From assembly GCF_001423425.1 (NCBI RefSeq), contig NZ_LMNX01000002.1:372001-436000 (forward strand): DNA of 64,000 nucleotides. The letters are read 5' to 3'. Below, one piece after another: positions 1 through 7,740 of the stretch. The position numbers were made by a program, and so were the translations under genes. The notes under the pieces were generated by a model, which had not been told where the DNA came from, searched no databases, and saw nothing but the letters and a program-made list of their open reading frames with translations. Within the stretch, counting starts at the first letter, position 1, and every line of letters starts with the position of its first letter. The stretch comes from Rhizobium sp. Leaf306. Lineage in GTDB: Bacteria; Pseudomonadota; Alphaproteobacteria; Rhizobiales; Rhizobiaceae.

Positions 1-564
1 GCGGCCAATTACGAGGTGCAGGACGGTCCAAACGACGACGGCGAGATGTTTACCCGCAAGGCGGTACCATCGGACCACTTTCCGTCGCCCTATCCGAACG
101 CCCAGGCGGCGGCGGCGGCCAACAACGGTGCTGCACCGCCGGATATGTCGTTGCTTGCCAAGGCGCGCGGCATCACCCGCGGCTTCCCGCAGTTCGTGTT
201 CGACATCTTTACCCAGTACCAGGAAGGCGGCCCGGACTATATCCACGCGCTGCTGACCGGCTACCAGGATCCGCCTCCGGGCGTGGAAGTCGCACCGGGG
301 ACGCACTACAATCCGTACTTTGCCAATGCCTCAGCGCTCGCCATGGCCCCGCCGATCAGCAATGATCAGGTGAGCTATGACGACGGTACGCCGCAGACGG
401 TGGATCAGTATTCGAAGGACGTCGCCGCGTTCCTGATGTTTACTGCCGAGCCGCATCTGGAAGAGCGCAAGCGCACCGGTTTCATGGTGATGATCTTCCT
501 GGTGATCTTTACCGGGCTGATCTATCTGACCAAGAAATCGGTCTATGCCCGCAAGCCGCACTGA
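1..564 (+). CDS. petC: Cytochrome c1 of the bc1 complex, C-terminal part (partial at window edge)
   Basis: The reading frame is open from the first base, so the gene starts outside the window and the haem CXXCH part is not visible. The 187 visible residues have the end of a cytochrome c1: the segment ALAMAPPIS carries the axial methionine of the haem, and a single C-terminal membrane anchor (around MVMIFLVIFTGLIYL) is followed by a short basic tail ending in RKPH. The protein is the periplasmic haem subunit that passes electrons from the Rieske protein to cytochrome c. A strong terminator follows 18 bases after the stop. Identity is secure from the Met-ligand motif and the tail anchor. Confidence 0.93.
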   Translation, partial: AANYEVQDGPNDDGEMFTRKAVPSDHFPSPYPNAQAAAAANNGAAPPDMSLLAKARGITRGFPQFVFDIFTQYQEGGPDYIHALLTGYQDPPPGVEVAPGTHYNPYFANASALAMAPPISNDQVSYDDGTPQTVDQYSKDVAAFLMFTAEPHLEERKRTGFMVMIFLVIFTGLIYLTKKSVYARKPH

Positions 565-581
565 GCTTCAAAGTTCAAACC

Positions 582-607
582 AAAAAGGCGGCTTCGGCCG
601 CCTTTTT
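582..607 (+). terminator. Rho-independent terminator after petC, probably bidirectional
   Basis: An 11-bp perfect stem (582-592 with 597-607) closes on a TTCG tetraloop. The stem begins with five A and ends with five T, so it can end petC transcription on the plus strand and also transcription of the pilus operon arriving on the minus strand. Confidence 0.9.
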
Positions 608-661
608 CATGTCTTGCGATTGGCGGATCAGGCGGCGGGCAGAGCTGTCCTCCGGCGGTGG

Positions 662-1642
662 TCAGAAATAGGTGACGGTGACGATGACCGTGTCTGTGTA
701 GTTGCCGACGGCAGCCGGTTGCGGAGCAACGCGGCCAAAGACAGGTATCGACTGCACGGCGCCGGCCCCTGTGCCGGAGACGAGTGCGCTGCCTGTCGCA
801 CCCCAGGGTCGAGAATGGGCCTGATCGGCGTAAAGGCCGTAGGCGATCGTGTTCGTGCCGGAGCGCATCAACCGTTGTTCCGGGTTGGTGGCCGCAGCCA
901 GGCCGCCATCCATGGCGATGCTATAGGTCGAGTTCGGCGTGCAGGTGACGTCGACCCCACCGCTCGCAGTCACTTCGGAATCGATCAGGCCGTGAAGACC
1001 GAAATCAAGGTTTGAAACGGCGATCAGGCAGTTTGCCGCAACGGTTGCCTGGACGGTAAAGCTTGCCTGCGCCAGTGTCGCCGAGGTCGGTGCCGCGCAG
1101 TCGAGGGTAGTTCCCTCTTCGTAGTAGAACCGCACCTCGCCGGTGGTGAAGGAGGAGAGGTAGGTGCCGGTGGCAGCGCTCGTCTGGCCGGCAGACAGCC
1201 CGCCGTAAAGCGTCACGGCGCCATTGGCCTCGCCATCAGATGCGGCGATGCGGATCGTCCGTGGCTGGCCGAGTGTCGTATCGTCATACGAACCCCAGCG
1301 GGTCGCGCGGCCGGCGTCGGCGTAGAGCTGGTAGCCGAGCTCGTTCGTGCCCGATCGCATGATGCGGGTCCCGCCGGATGTGCCACCGCTACCGCTGCCG
1401 AGATTGCCGCAGAGCGTGACCGCCGTTGCGTTGGCGCTGACGCCGCTGCAACTGATCGAAACCTGCGCCGTCGCATCGGCGGATGCGCCCGAGAGCGTAT
1501 CGACATTGCCGAAATTGGCGGAGTCGATGTCGACCGTGCAGCTTGCGGCCGCGGCGTCGGCGGCGCCGGCTCCATAGAGGAGCAGGCCGATCCCGGCCTG
1601 GAGAAGAAGCGTTCTGAGGCGCTTAAGGCTGGCATATCGCAT
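662..1642 (-). CDS. Two-domain spore coat U protein, predicted pilus tip subunit/adhesin
   Basis: The 326-residue protein has a signal peptide (hydrophobic stretch at about residues 12-33, AAA cleavage region) and two spore coat protein U (SCPU) domains, about 35-170 and 195-326. Both have the typical C-x-V-d-I start with paired cysteines and the Y-x-L-Y-x-D core, and the second ends in VIVTVTYF. In archaic (Csu-type) chaperone-usher pili the tip adhesin CsuE has two such domains while shaft pilins have one, so this is probably the tip subunit. It is the last gene of a four-gene minus-strand operon; its ATG lies inside the usher gene (20-base overlap). The family is clear; the tip role is inferred. 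Confidence 0.82.
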   Translation of the reverse strand: MRYASLKRLRTLLLQAGIGLLLYGAGAADAAAASCTVDIDSANFGNVDTLSGASADATAQVSISCSGVSANATAVTLCGNLGSGSGGTSGGTRIMRSGTNELGYQLYADAGRATRWGSYDDTTLGQPRTIRIAASDGEANGAVTLYGGLSAGQTSAATGTYLSSFTTGEVRFYYEEGTTLDCAAPTSATLAQASFTVQATVAANCLIAVSNLDFGLHGLIDSEVTASGGVDVTCTPNSTYSIAMDGGLAAATNPEQRLMRSGTNTIAYGLYADQAHSRPWGATGSALVSGTGAGAVQSIPVFGRVAPQPAAVGNYTDTVIVTVTYF

Positions 1643-4076
1643 CGGTAATACTCACCTGTTTGCCCCGCTGGGGCTTGTATTGGAAGGTTGCCACGCAGGT
1701 GGTCTCATCCGGCAGCGTCAGGGTGAGGCGGTTGCTGGCTTTCAGATTTTCCACGAGCGTCTGGCCGTCATAGCCGACGACGAAGGGCTCCGATCCGGTC
1801 TTCGTCGTGCCACTGGCGCCGACTGCGATGGGTTTTCCGTCCGGTCCGGAGAAGGTCACCAGTGCGGCGTTCGCATCGACGTCGACCTCGAAGTTGACGA
1901 CGATCCCCGATCGGTCGGCCGGCACCACGACGGTGCGGGTGGTGTTGACGACGGCGTCGAGCGGCAGATCCTCGGGGTCGATCGCAATGTGGTTTTCCTG
2001 ATAGGAGCGCAGGTTCGGAAGGAGCAGCTTGCCGCCGCTGTTTGTGCGGCCGGCTGGTCTGTTCTCATGCTGGACCTCGACGCCGGGCGCGCCTGCATCG
2101 ACGATGGCGAACGCATCGTTGATGCGGTTGGACGCGAAGACGCCGCCTCCGGCCGCGACCAGAGCTCCATCAACGGTCACACTGGCCCTTGTCTTGCTGC
2201 CGCGTTGGTCGACACGCGCTGCCACTTTTGCCGCCGAAGCGCGGTAGCTGGCGGCTGCCGAGTTGATCGCGTTTTCCGACTGCGTCCGGCCAACGCTCCA
2301 GCCGTAGTCGCCGATCTGCTGACCCAGCGTGCGGCTGACCGTCTGCGTCACGCTGGTTTCGTCTGACTGCGATGCGACCGATGTGGTGGCCGAGATCCGC
2401 TTGCCGATCGGGACGAAGAGGCTTGCATAGATTCCGACAGTGCCGTCGGTCAGGCTCTTGATCGCGGACACGGAAAACGTGCTGTCATTGAACACCGGGC
2501 GGCTGTAGGAAAGGCCGAGGATACGCTGCCGGTCACCTTCGGCGGTCTCGGCATTGGTGAAGCTGAAGTTCAGGTTCGATCGGTCGAAAGGCATTGGGAC
2601 CGACAGGGATACCTGGTCGAGCGCCTTGGGCGGCGCCGCTGATCCGAGCAAGATCCCGTCGGTGGAGCTGCGCTTGTCGGCTGTGACCGAGGCAATGTCC
2701 TGAAAACTGCCGAAGCTGCGCTGCATGCGGGCTCTGAGGTGAAAGCCCCGCATCTGTCGCTCCCAGGTCATGCCAACCTGCTCGCCTATTGAACCGTCGT
2801 GATAACTGCCAGCGCCCGAGAGCGAGATGACGCCACTCCAAGGCGCGGCGAACACGGCGCCGACGCCGCCATGGACGAGATCCGCGCCGCCCTCGGCATG
2901 GCCTTCCATCGTCAGCCAGTTGGTCACGCCGGTGCGCAGGGTCGCCGATCCGTAAGGGCGTGAATCGTAGTCATTCGAGTCGATCCCGTAGCCGTGTCGC
3001 GCAAAGCCCAGCTCGGCGGAGAAATCGTAAAGCCCGCGGGCGAGCATCTGACTGGACGCGATGAAGCTGCTTTCGGTCGACACCTGCTGCCCTTGAGCGT
3101 CGGTGACGACGACCCGGGCATTGCCGCTTCCGTCGACGAAGGGCAGGTTGGTGATATCGAACGGACCTGCGCCGACCGAACTGGAAAAGCGCTTGGCATC
3201 ATTGAGATAGACATCGACGGTGGAAGGCACGGCAGCGCTTGCCGACAGTTCCGGCACGGGAAAGGTGACCAGGTCGGATCGCAGCGAGAAGCTGCGTTGC
3301 ACCTGCAGGCCTCCTAGACGGGTCGGGCGCGTCCAGTTCAGGCCGCCGGTGATGACGTCACCGGCGCTGTAGGTGACCATCGAGTCCTGGTCCGAATAGC
3401 GCCAGGTCGTGTCCAGGCGCGTCGAGCCGTAGTAGGTATCGTCAGAGGTGCTGGCGATAAATGTATTGCTGAGGACGCCCAGCGGGCTGAAATACAGGGC
3501 TCCGAAAGCGCCGCTCACGCCGGTGAAGCCGAACCGCGAATCCTTTTCGGAATTGTCGGAAGACGCGACGATATTGTAGTTGAGGAGTGCACCGGACGAG
3601 GATTGCGCCTTCAGTCTCGGTCTCTTCGGCGCGCCGCCGCGCTTCGCCTTGGCGTCGATGATTTTTGGCGCGCGTTCGCCGTTCGATGCGGTGAAATCGA
3701 TCGTTTGCTGCAGATCGTCGTAGACGAAAGTGACTGATGGTAGCTGATCGATGGTTACGCGGCCATCTTCGCCGATTGCCGTCTTGGCGGGCTTGATGCC
3801 GATATTGCGCAGCTGCTCGATCTCGATCGAGAGGGATCCGTCCGGTGCCTGCCGGAAGGCGGCAACGAGATTAGTCTTTACGCCGTTGATCGACACGGAC
3901 AGGTAGAGGTCGCTCGGCCCGTCCGTATCGGTGGCCGCAGGGACGTCAAAGGGATCGGCGTCGGCCGCCAGATTGGCATCCGGAGACGTATCCCCGGATG
4001 CCGCATGACCTGCGGTCGGCAGGACGAGGACGGCGAGGCACAAGCGCGCCAGGAGCAGGGCTGTCTGACGCGCCAT
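1623..4076 (-). CDS. Outer membrane usher of a chaperone-usher pilus
   Basis: The 817-residue protein starts with a signal peptide (to about residue 25, GHA). An N-terminal periplasmic domain follows (DLYLSVSINGVKTNL, about 57-130), then a long beta-barrel region rich in alternating polar and aromatic residues, and a C-terminal part with the usher signature GKLLLPNLRSYQ followed by periplasmic C-terminal domains ending in a cysteine-containing tail. Length is normal for FimD/PapC-type ushers. It would secrete and assemble the SCPU subunits through the outer membrane. The gene begins 12 bases after the chaperone stop and overlaps the next SCPU gene by 20 bases, so the operon is tightly coupled. 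No frameshift was seen. Confidence 0.92.
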   Translation of the reverse strand: MARQTALLLARLCLAVLVLPTAGHAASGDTSPDANLAADADPFDVPAATDTDGPSDLYLSVSINGVKTNLVAAFRQAPDGSLSIEIEQLRNIGIKPAKTAIGEDGRVTIDQLPSVTFVYDDLQQTIDFTASNGERAPKIIDAKAKRGGAPKRPRLKAQSSSGALLNYNIVASSDNSEKDSRFGFTGVSGAFGALYFSPLGVLSNTFIASTSDDTYYGSTRLDTTWRYSDQDSMVTYSAGDVITGGLNWTRPTRLGGLQVQRSFSLRSDLVTFPVPELSASAAVPSTVDVYLNDAKRFSSSVGAGPFDITNLPFVDGSGNARVVVTDAQGQQVSTESSFIASSQMLARGLYDFSAELGFARHGYGIDSNDYDSRPYGSATLRTGVTNWLTMEGHAEGGADLVHGGVGAVFAAPWSGVISLSGAGSYHDGSIGEQVGMTWERQMRGFHLRARMQRSFGSFQDIASVTADKRSSTDGILLGSAAPPKALDQVSLSVPMPFDRSNLNFSFTNAETAEGDRQRILGLSYSRPVFNDSTFSVSAIKSLTDGTVGIYASLFVPIGKRISATTSVASQSDETSVTQTVSRTLGQQIGDYGWSVGRTQSENAINSAAASYRASAAKVAARVDQRGSKTRASVTVDGALVAAGGGVFASNRINDAFAIVDAGAPGVEVQHENRPAGRTNSGGKLLLPNLRSYQENHIAIDPEDLPLDAVVNTTRTVVVPADRSGIVVNFEVDVDANAALVTFSGPDGKPIAVGASGTTKTGSEPFVVGYDGQTLVENLKASNRLTLTLPDETTCVATFQYKPQRGKQVSITDAICQP

Positions 4077-4088
4077 GCGACCGACCCC

Positions 4089-4517
4089 CTAGTCGGTAAA
4101 CCGAACGGGGATCGAATGCCGGATCATGACGCTGACCTGACCGGGGGTCTTTCGCCCGGCCTCGGGCAGCTGATCGATCAGAAGCCGGTAGGACTCTGTT
4201 CCGACAATCGGCTTCTTGCTGACACGGACAACTCTGATCGAGTTCTCAGTACCAGGCTTCAGCGTGGTGACCGGGGGGCTGGCAACCACGTCCGTGGTGG
4301 GATCGAGGCGATCCTTCCCATTGACTTTCGTCCAGCGAAAAACCCGCACCTGCACCTTGACCGGCCGCAACCCGTCTTCCCACACCCGAACCGTTCCCGT
4401 GGGGGAAGAGGCTTTCAGATCCAAAGTGATCGGAGAAACCCTCAACGCAGCTGCTCCGGCACCGCCGGCTATCAGGCACGCGAATAGGCTCGCTGCCATG
4501 AAGCGCATGGAGATCAT
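4089..4517 (-). CDS. PapD-like periplasmic pilus chaperone with only the N-terminal domain
   Basis: The 142-residue product has a signal peptide (to about residue 23) followed by a PapD/FimC-type N-terminal immunoglobulin domain: ALRVSPITLDL at the start, then TVRVWEDG, SYRLLIDQLPE, and a last strand QVSVMIRHSIPVRF that matches the G1 donor strand of these chaperones. The protein stops right after that strand. Usual pilus chaperones are about 230-250 residues with a second domain of roughly 90 residues; here the usher starts 12 bases later, so there is no room for it. The start at 4517 has an AAGGA ribosome site seven bases upstream. Function as subunit chaperone is probable, but the missing second domain is unusual. 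Confidence 0.85.
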   Translation of the reverse strand: MISMRFMAASLFACLIAGGAGAAALRVSPITLDLKASSPTGTVRVWEDGLRPVKVQVRVFRWTKVNGKDRLDPTTDVVASPPVTTLKPGTENSIRVVRVSKKPIVGTESYRLLIDQLPEAGRKTPGQVSVMIRHSIPVRFTD

Positions 4518-4580
4518 CTTGTCATCCTTATTTTAGGTTAGCGACACGCCGCGCCGCCGAGCTTGCCGAAAGGTTCGTGC

Positions 4581-5078
4581 TTAGTAGTTGATCGTTGCGA
4601 TCAAGACGTCGCCGTAGGTATCAGCCTGGACGCTCTGGTTCGCTGCAAGCACTGCCGTGAACGGAATGACGTCTGCTGCGCCAGTCGCGGTGCCGTCAAG
4701 CGTGTTCGTGCCGAGGGTGGCCCCCCAGATCGGGCCGGTCGCCAAGCCCTGGTGAACCGTATAGGTCGCCAGACCACCGTTGGCTACGCCTGTCATAAAG
4801 CGGGTTTCAACGGTTGCCAGGGCGCCATTGCCGACACCGAGCTGTATCTGATAGGGCGCATTCGCCGTGCATTGCACGGTCATGTTTCCGGGGACCTCGA
4901 CGGCTACATCGATCAGGGCCTGATTGCCGAAGGCGACCGGATCAGTGGCCAGCGTGCATTCGGCAGCCACGGTCATCGAAACATCCATGTTGGCATCCAG
5001 TGTCTGGGCAAATGCGGCGCTGGACGTCAGGGAAATGGCTGTAGCGGCGAAAATCGTCGCGAGTATTGTCTTCGTCAT
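4581..5078 (-). CDS. Single-domain spore coat U protein, predicted major pilin
   Basis: From the ATG at 5078 the protein is 165 residues with a signal peptide cut after SAAFA. One SCPU domain follows: AECTLATDPVAFGN, QCTANAPYQIQL with the two cysteines, and the family ending YGDVLIATINY. One domain per protein and first position in the operon fit the CsuA/B-type shaft pilin. I chose 5078 because GAGG lies six bases upstream; a TTG in frame at 5090 is less likely. The gene is followed by chaperone, usher and tip-type genes on the same strand. An AT-rich promoter region with a CtrA-type box and a palindrome lies upstream. Confidence 0.87.
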   Translation of the reverse strand: MTKTILATIFAATAISLTSSAAFAQTLDANMDVSMTVAAECTLATDPVAFGNQALIDVAVEVPGNMTVQCTANAPYQIQLGVGNGALATVETRFMTGVANGGLATYTVHQGLATGPIWGATLGTNTLDGTATGAADVIPFTAVLAANQSVQADTYGDVLIATINY

Positions 5079-5120
5079 GAAGGACCTCAATGGGCGCGAT
5101 CATTCGCGCTTTGATAGAAA

Positions 5121-5136
5121 TTGGCAGTGTTGCCAA
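5121..5136. promoter_or_regulatory. Perfect palindrome TTGGCA-N4-TGCCAA upstream of the pilin gene
   Basis: Two six-base arms (5121-5126 and 5131-5136) are exact inverted repeats around GTGT. The site lies 43-58 bases upstream of the pilin start, between it and the CtrA-type box, where an operator would act. The binding protein is unknown. A sigma-54 promoter was considered but the GG-N10-GC spacing is not met. Confidence 0.45.
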
Positions 5137-5158
5137 CCCTAGACTGCGGTCCAATTTG

Positions 5159-5173
5159 TTAACGAAACATTAA
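5159..5173. promoter_or_regulatory. CtrA-type box TTAA-N7-TTAA upstream of the pilus operon
   Basis: The sequence TTAACGAAACATTAA matches exactly the full CtrA consensus of alphaproteobacteria (TTAA, seven bases, TTAA). It sits 81 bases upstream of the pilin start, a position compatible with an activator or repressor site of the pilus promoter. That CtrA binds here is inferred from the consensus only. Confidence 0.55.
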
Positions 5174-5514
5174 TGCCGTTTCTTTCACAAGTAACTAATT
5201 TACTCTAAATCAAATAAAGTGATGATGAATCGGAAAATCGCTCTTCCGCATTCAAACGAGCCAGCGCGTTATGCGAGGGTCAGGCGACAGGTTACTTATT
5301 CGTAATTTCTAATGGATGGCGGAATGTCGAGAGTGCAGGTATCGATTGCGGTGAATACTCAGATCGGTTTTGGCTGAAGAGACGGCGGACGAGAATGCGT
5401 CGCTGGGGGCACTGTTGGGTCGGCGGGTAGTGCGCGGTTTGATCTGGACAATGTCGACCGCAGCTGCCTATTGCTTTCCTTTAGCAACGAACAACAAACA
5501 AGGCTCCCGCCCCA
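5174..5514. other. AT-rich intergenic region between the pilus operon and apt
   Basis: About 340 bases without a convincing gene. The first 100 bases are visibly richer in A and T than the flanking genes, as is common upstream of acquired surface-structure operons; the last 150 bases return to local composition and must hold the apt promoter, for which I found no strong -35/-10 pair. Confidence 0.5.
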
Positions 5515-6057
5515 ATGTCCTCCCGTGACGACACACTCGCCGCCTCCATCCGTGCCATCCGTGATTACCCGAAACCAGGTATCATCTTTCGCGACATCAC
5601 GACGCTGCTTGGCGATGCCAAGGCGTTCCGTCAGGCGGTGGACGATCTGGTGAAACCTTATGCCGACATGTCCATCGCCCAAGTGGCCGGTATCGAGGCG
5701 CGTGGCTTTATTCTCGGTGGTGCACTGGCGCACCAGCTCTCGGCAGGGTTCGTGCCGATCCGCAAGAAGGGCAAGCTGCCGCACGAGACCGTGCGCGTGG
5801 CCTACAGCCTCGAATACGGCGTCGACGAGATGGAAATGCATGTCGATGCGGTCAAGCCCGGCGAGAAAGTCATCCTGACCGACGACCTGATCGCGACCGG
5901 CGGCACGGCCGAAGGAGCGGTAAAGCTGCTGCGCCAGATGGGTGCGGAGATCGTATCCGCCTGTTTCGTCATCGACCTGCCGGAACTCGGCGGCCGCAAA
6001 AAGCTGGAAGCCCTCGGCGTCGAAGTGCGCACGCTGATCGAATTCGAAGGGCACTAA
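5515..6057 (+). CDS. apt: Adenine phosphoribosyltransferase
   Basis: The 180-residue protein matches the usual length of Apt. It starts with the family pattern [16 protein letters not shown], has the [13 protein letters not shown] segment, and carries the PRPP-binding loop [14 protein letters not shown]. It converts adenine and PRPP to AMP in the cytoplasmic purine salvage pathway. The gene stands alone on the plus strand, with the minus-strand pilus operon on its left. From memory of related genomes petABC and apt are often neighbours, which would make the pilus operon an insertion between them. Confidence 0.96.
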   Translation: MSSRDDTLAASIRAIRDYPKPGIIFRDITTLLGDAKAFRQAVDDLVKPYADMSIAQVAGIEARGFILGGALAHQLSAGFVPIRKKGKLPHETVRVAYSLEYGVDEMEMHVDAVKPGEKVILTDDLIATGGTAEGAVKLLRQMGAEIVSACFVIDLPELGGRKKLEALGVEVRTLIEFEGH

Positions 6058-6158
6058 CGAAAATCCGCAAATGCCGCCGGTTTTGAGGATTGCGACCGGC
6101 GGCGGAGGCGATATCCTTCACCCGTTCCGGACTTGACCGGAGCCTTAGGGAAACGGAC

Positions 6159-6773
6159 ATGGATATCGCAAGCCTGACTGCCTTTGCCGCCGCGTTTCTG
6201 GTTTTCGCGGCAAGTCCCGGACCCGACAATGTGACGATCATGGCCCGTACGGTTTCGCACGGTGCTGCGGCTGGGATCGCCTATGGAGCCGGAACGGTCA
6301 CCGGCATCCTGATCTTTCTGTTCCTCGCCGTGTTCGGCCTGTCGCTGGTGGCGGAGGAGCTGGGCATGGCAATGACGGTGCTGCGCTATGCCGGGGCTGC
6401 CTATCTGGTCTGGATGGGCGTGCGGTTGTGGTTTGCCGAGCCGGTTCCGGCCGATCATGCCGTGGTAACGGGCCGGTCGGGGCTGGTGGCGACATTTGCG
6501 ACCGGTGTCCTTCTCAATCTCGGCAATCCGAAAATGCCGCTCTTCTACATAGCGCTCCTGCCCAATGTCGTTGGACCCAATCTCACGATGGAGCAGGCCG
6601 GCGTTTTGGCGCTTGTCATCGTCGCCGTCGAGGTTCTGGTGATCGGCGGCCACGTGGTTCTTGCCGGGCGGGCGAGGGCAGCACTGAAGCGCCCAGCGGT
6701 TCTGCGGCGCGTCAACCGGGGCTGCGGAGCGGTGATGGTGGGGGCGGGCGTTGCTGCTGTTGCCGTGCGATAG
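6159..6773 (+). CDS. LysE/RhtB family amino acid exporter
   Basis: From the ATG at 6159 the protein is 204 residues with about six membrane segments. It has the LysE-family start, AASPGPDNVTIMARTVSHG with the conserved P-G-P, and the central LNLGNPKMPLFYIALLP motif. Members export amino acids or homoserine lactone-like compounds across the inner membrane; the substrate cannot be read from sequence. I rejected an earlier start at 6090 because the added residues are polar and unlike the family N-terminus. It converges with the MaoC gene at 6779. Confidence 0.9.
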   Translation: MDIASLTAFAAAFLVFAASPGPDNVTIMARTVSHGAAAGIAYGAGTVTGILIFLFLAVFGLSLVAEELGMAMTVLRYAGAAYLVWMGVRLWFAEPVPADHAVVTGRSGLVATFATGVLLNLGNPKMPLFYIALLPNVVGPNLTMEQAGVLALVIVAVEVLVIGGHVVLAGRARAALKRPAVLRRVNRGCGAVMVGAGVAAVAVR

Positions 6774-6778
6774 TGGTG

Positions 6779-7246
6779 TCAGGTGAATTCGAGAACGGTG
6801 CCTTCGTAGCGCATCACCGTCTCGCCGTGTTGGTTGACGCCGTCATTTTCCGTCAGGTTGATGAAGGTGCCGGGGCGGCTTCCGAGCGGGCGCGATTCGA
6901 TCAGGGTCACGGAATAGGTGATGCTGTCGCCGGCATAGACGGGTTTCAGCCACTGCAGCGACTTGAAGCCGGCGGAAGGGCCGAGTTTCGGGGCGGCGAG
7001 GCCGGCGGCTTCGAGGCGTACGACTTCCGCTGTCCAATAGGCCATGAACGTCTTCATCCAGCCCGCGCATGTGTGCCAGCCGGAGGCGCAGAGCCCGCCG
7101 AAGACGTAGTGTTTTGCGGCTTCCGCATCCACATGGAAGGGTTGCGGATCGAATTTCCGGGCGAACCGGATGATGTCTTCAGGGGTGAAGAGCAGCGTGC
7201 CGGTTTCGATCCGCGTGCCGGGGGGAGAGAGTTCGATCAGCCTCAT
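6779..7246 (-). CDS. MaoC-like hot-dog fold (R)-hydratase/dehydratase
   Basis: The 155-residue protein is a single hot-dog domain with the hydratase motif FDPQPFHVD, holding the Asp and His of the catalytic pair, followed by AAKHYVFGGLCASGWHT, a pattern typical of MaoC dehydratases. It probably hydrates or dehydrates a CoA-linked acyl substrate. Its ATG overlaps the stop of the upstream paralogue by four bases (ATGA), so the two are probably translated together and may form a heterodimer. The exact substrate is unknown. Confidence 0.85.
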   Translation of the reverse strand: MRLIELSPPGTRIETGTLLFTPEDIIRFARKFDPQPFHVDAEAAKHYVFGGLCASGWHTCAGWMKTFMAYWTAEVVRLEAAGLAAPKLGPSAGFKSLQWLKPVYAGDSITYSVTLIESRPLGSRPGTFINLTENDGVNQHGETVMRYEGTVLEFT

Positions 7247-7713
7247 GCCGTGACCTCGGCCGCGTTTCGGAGCCGGATCATGATCGGGTTTTCACCGCGC
7301 ATGACGATCTGGCCTCGCTGATTGGTGACTTCGTGCAGGAAGTTGACGAGGCCGATGCCCGGGCGGGAGCGGAGCAGGCGGGTCGAGGCCACGGTGGAGC
7401 GGCCGGACAGCGTGTCGCCAGCGAGGACCGGCTTTTTCCATTCCATCAGCTCTATGCCGGGCGAGCCTTCGGACGCTGCGCGCGACAGCCAGCCGTCATA
7501 CATCATCCGCATGAACATCGACGATGTATGCCAGCCGGACGCCGAGAGACCGCCGAGAATGCTGGCACGTCCGGCGGCTTCATCGAGATGCATGGGCTGA
7601 GGGTCGAATTCGGTGGCGAACTCGACGATTTCCTCGGCCGTCACCTGCTTATCCGCAAGCGGGAAGGTGCGATCCGGGGTGAAGTCCTCGAAGTGATATT
7701 CGATTTCCGTCAT
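7243..7713 (-). CDS. MaoC-like hot-dog fold (R)-hydratase/dehydratase, upstream paralogue
   Basis: The 156-residue product is a second MaoC-like hot-dog protein with the catalytic motif FDPQPMHLD and the following GGLSASGWHTSSMFMRMM segment. It resembles the downstream protein along its length, so the pair arose by duplication. It begins 27 bases after the ychF stop on the same strand and overlaps its partner by four bases. Both paralogues keep the catalytic Asp and His, so neither is an evident inactive subunit. Confidence 0.85.
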   Translation of the reverse strand: MTEIEYHFEDFTPDRTFPLADKQVTAEEIVEFATEFDPQPMHLDEAAGRASILGGLSASGWHTSSMFMRMMYDGWLSRAASEGSPGIELMEWKKPVLAGDTLSGRSTVASTRLLRSRPGIGLVNFLHEVTNQRGQIVMRGENPIMIRLRNAAEVTA

Positions 7714-7740
7714 CGCGTTCGCGCCTCCGTGGTGTCCCGA

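Noticed and set aside
5079-5136. Sigma-54 promoter upstream of the pilin gene
   Set aside because: The GG and GC elements are not ten bases apart in the palindrome region, so the -24/-12 pattern fails.
5359-6054. 231-codon minus-strand frame across apt
   Set aside because: It lies antisense to the well-supported apt gene; long antisense frames are expected in GC-rich DNA and no family is visible.
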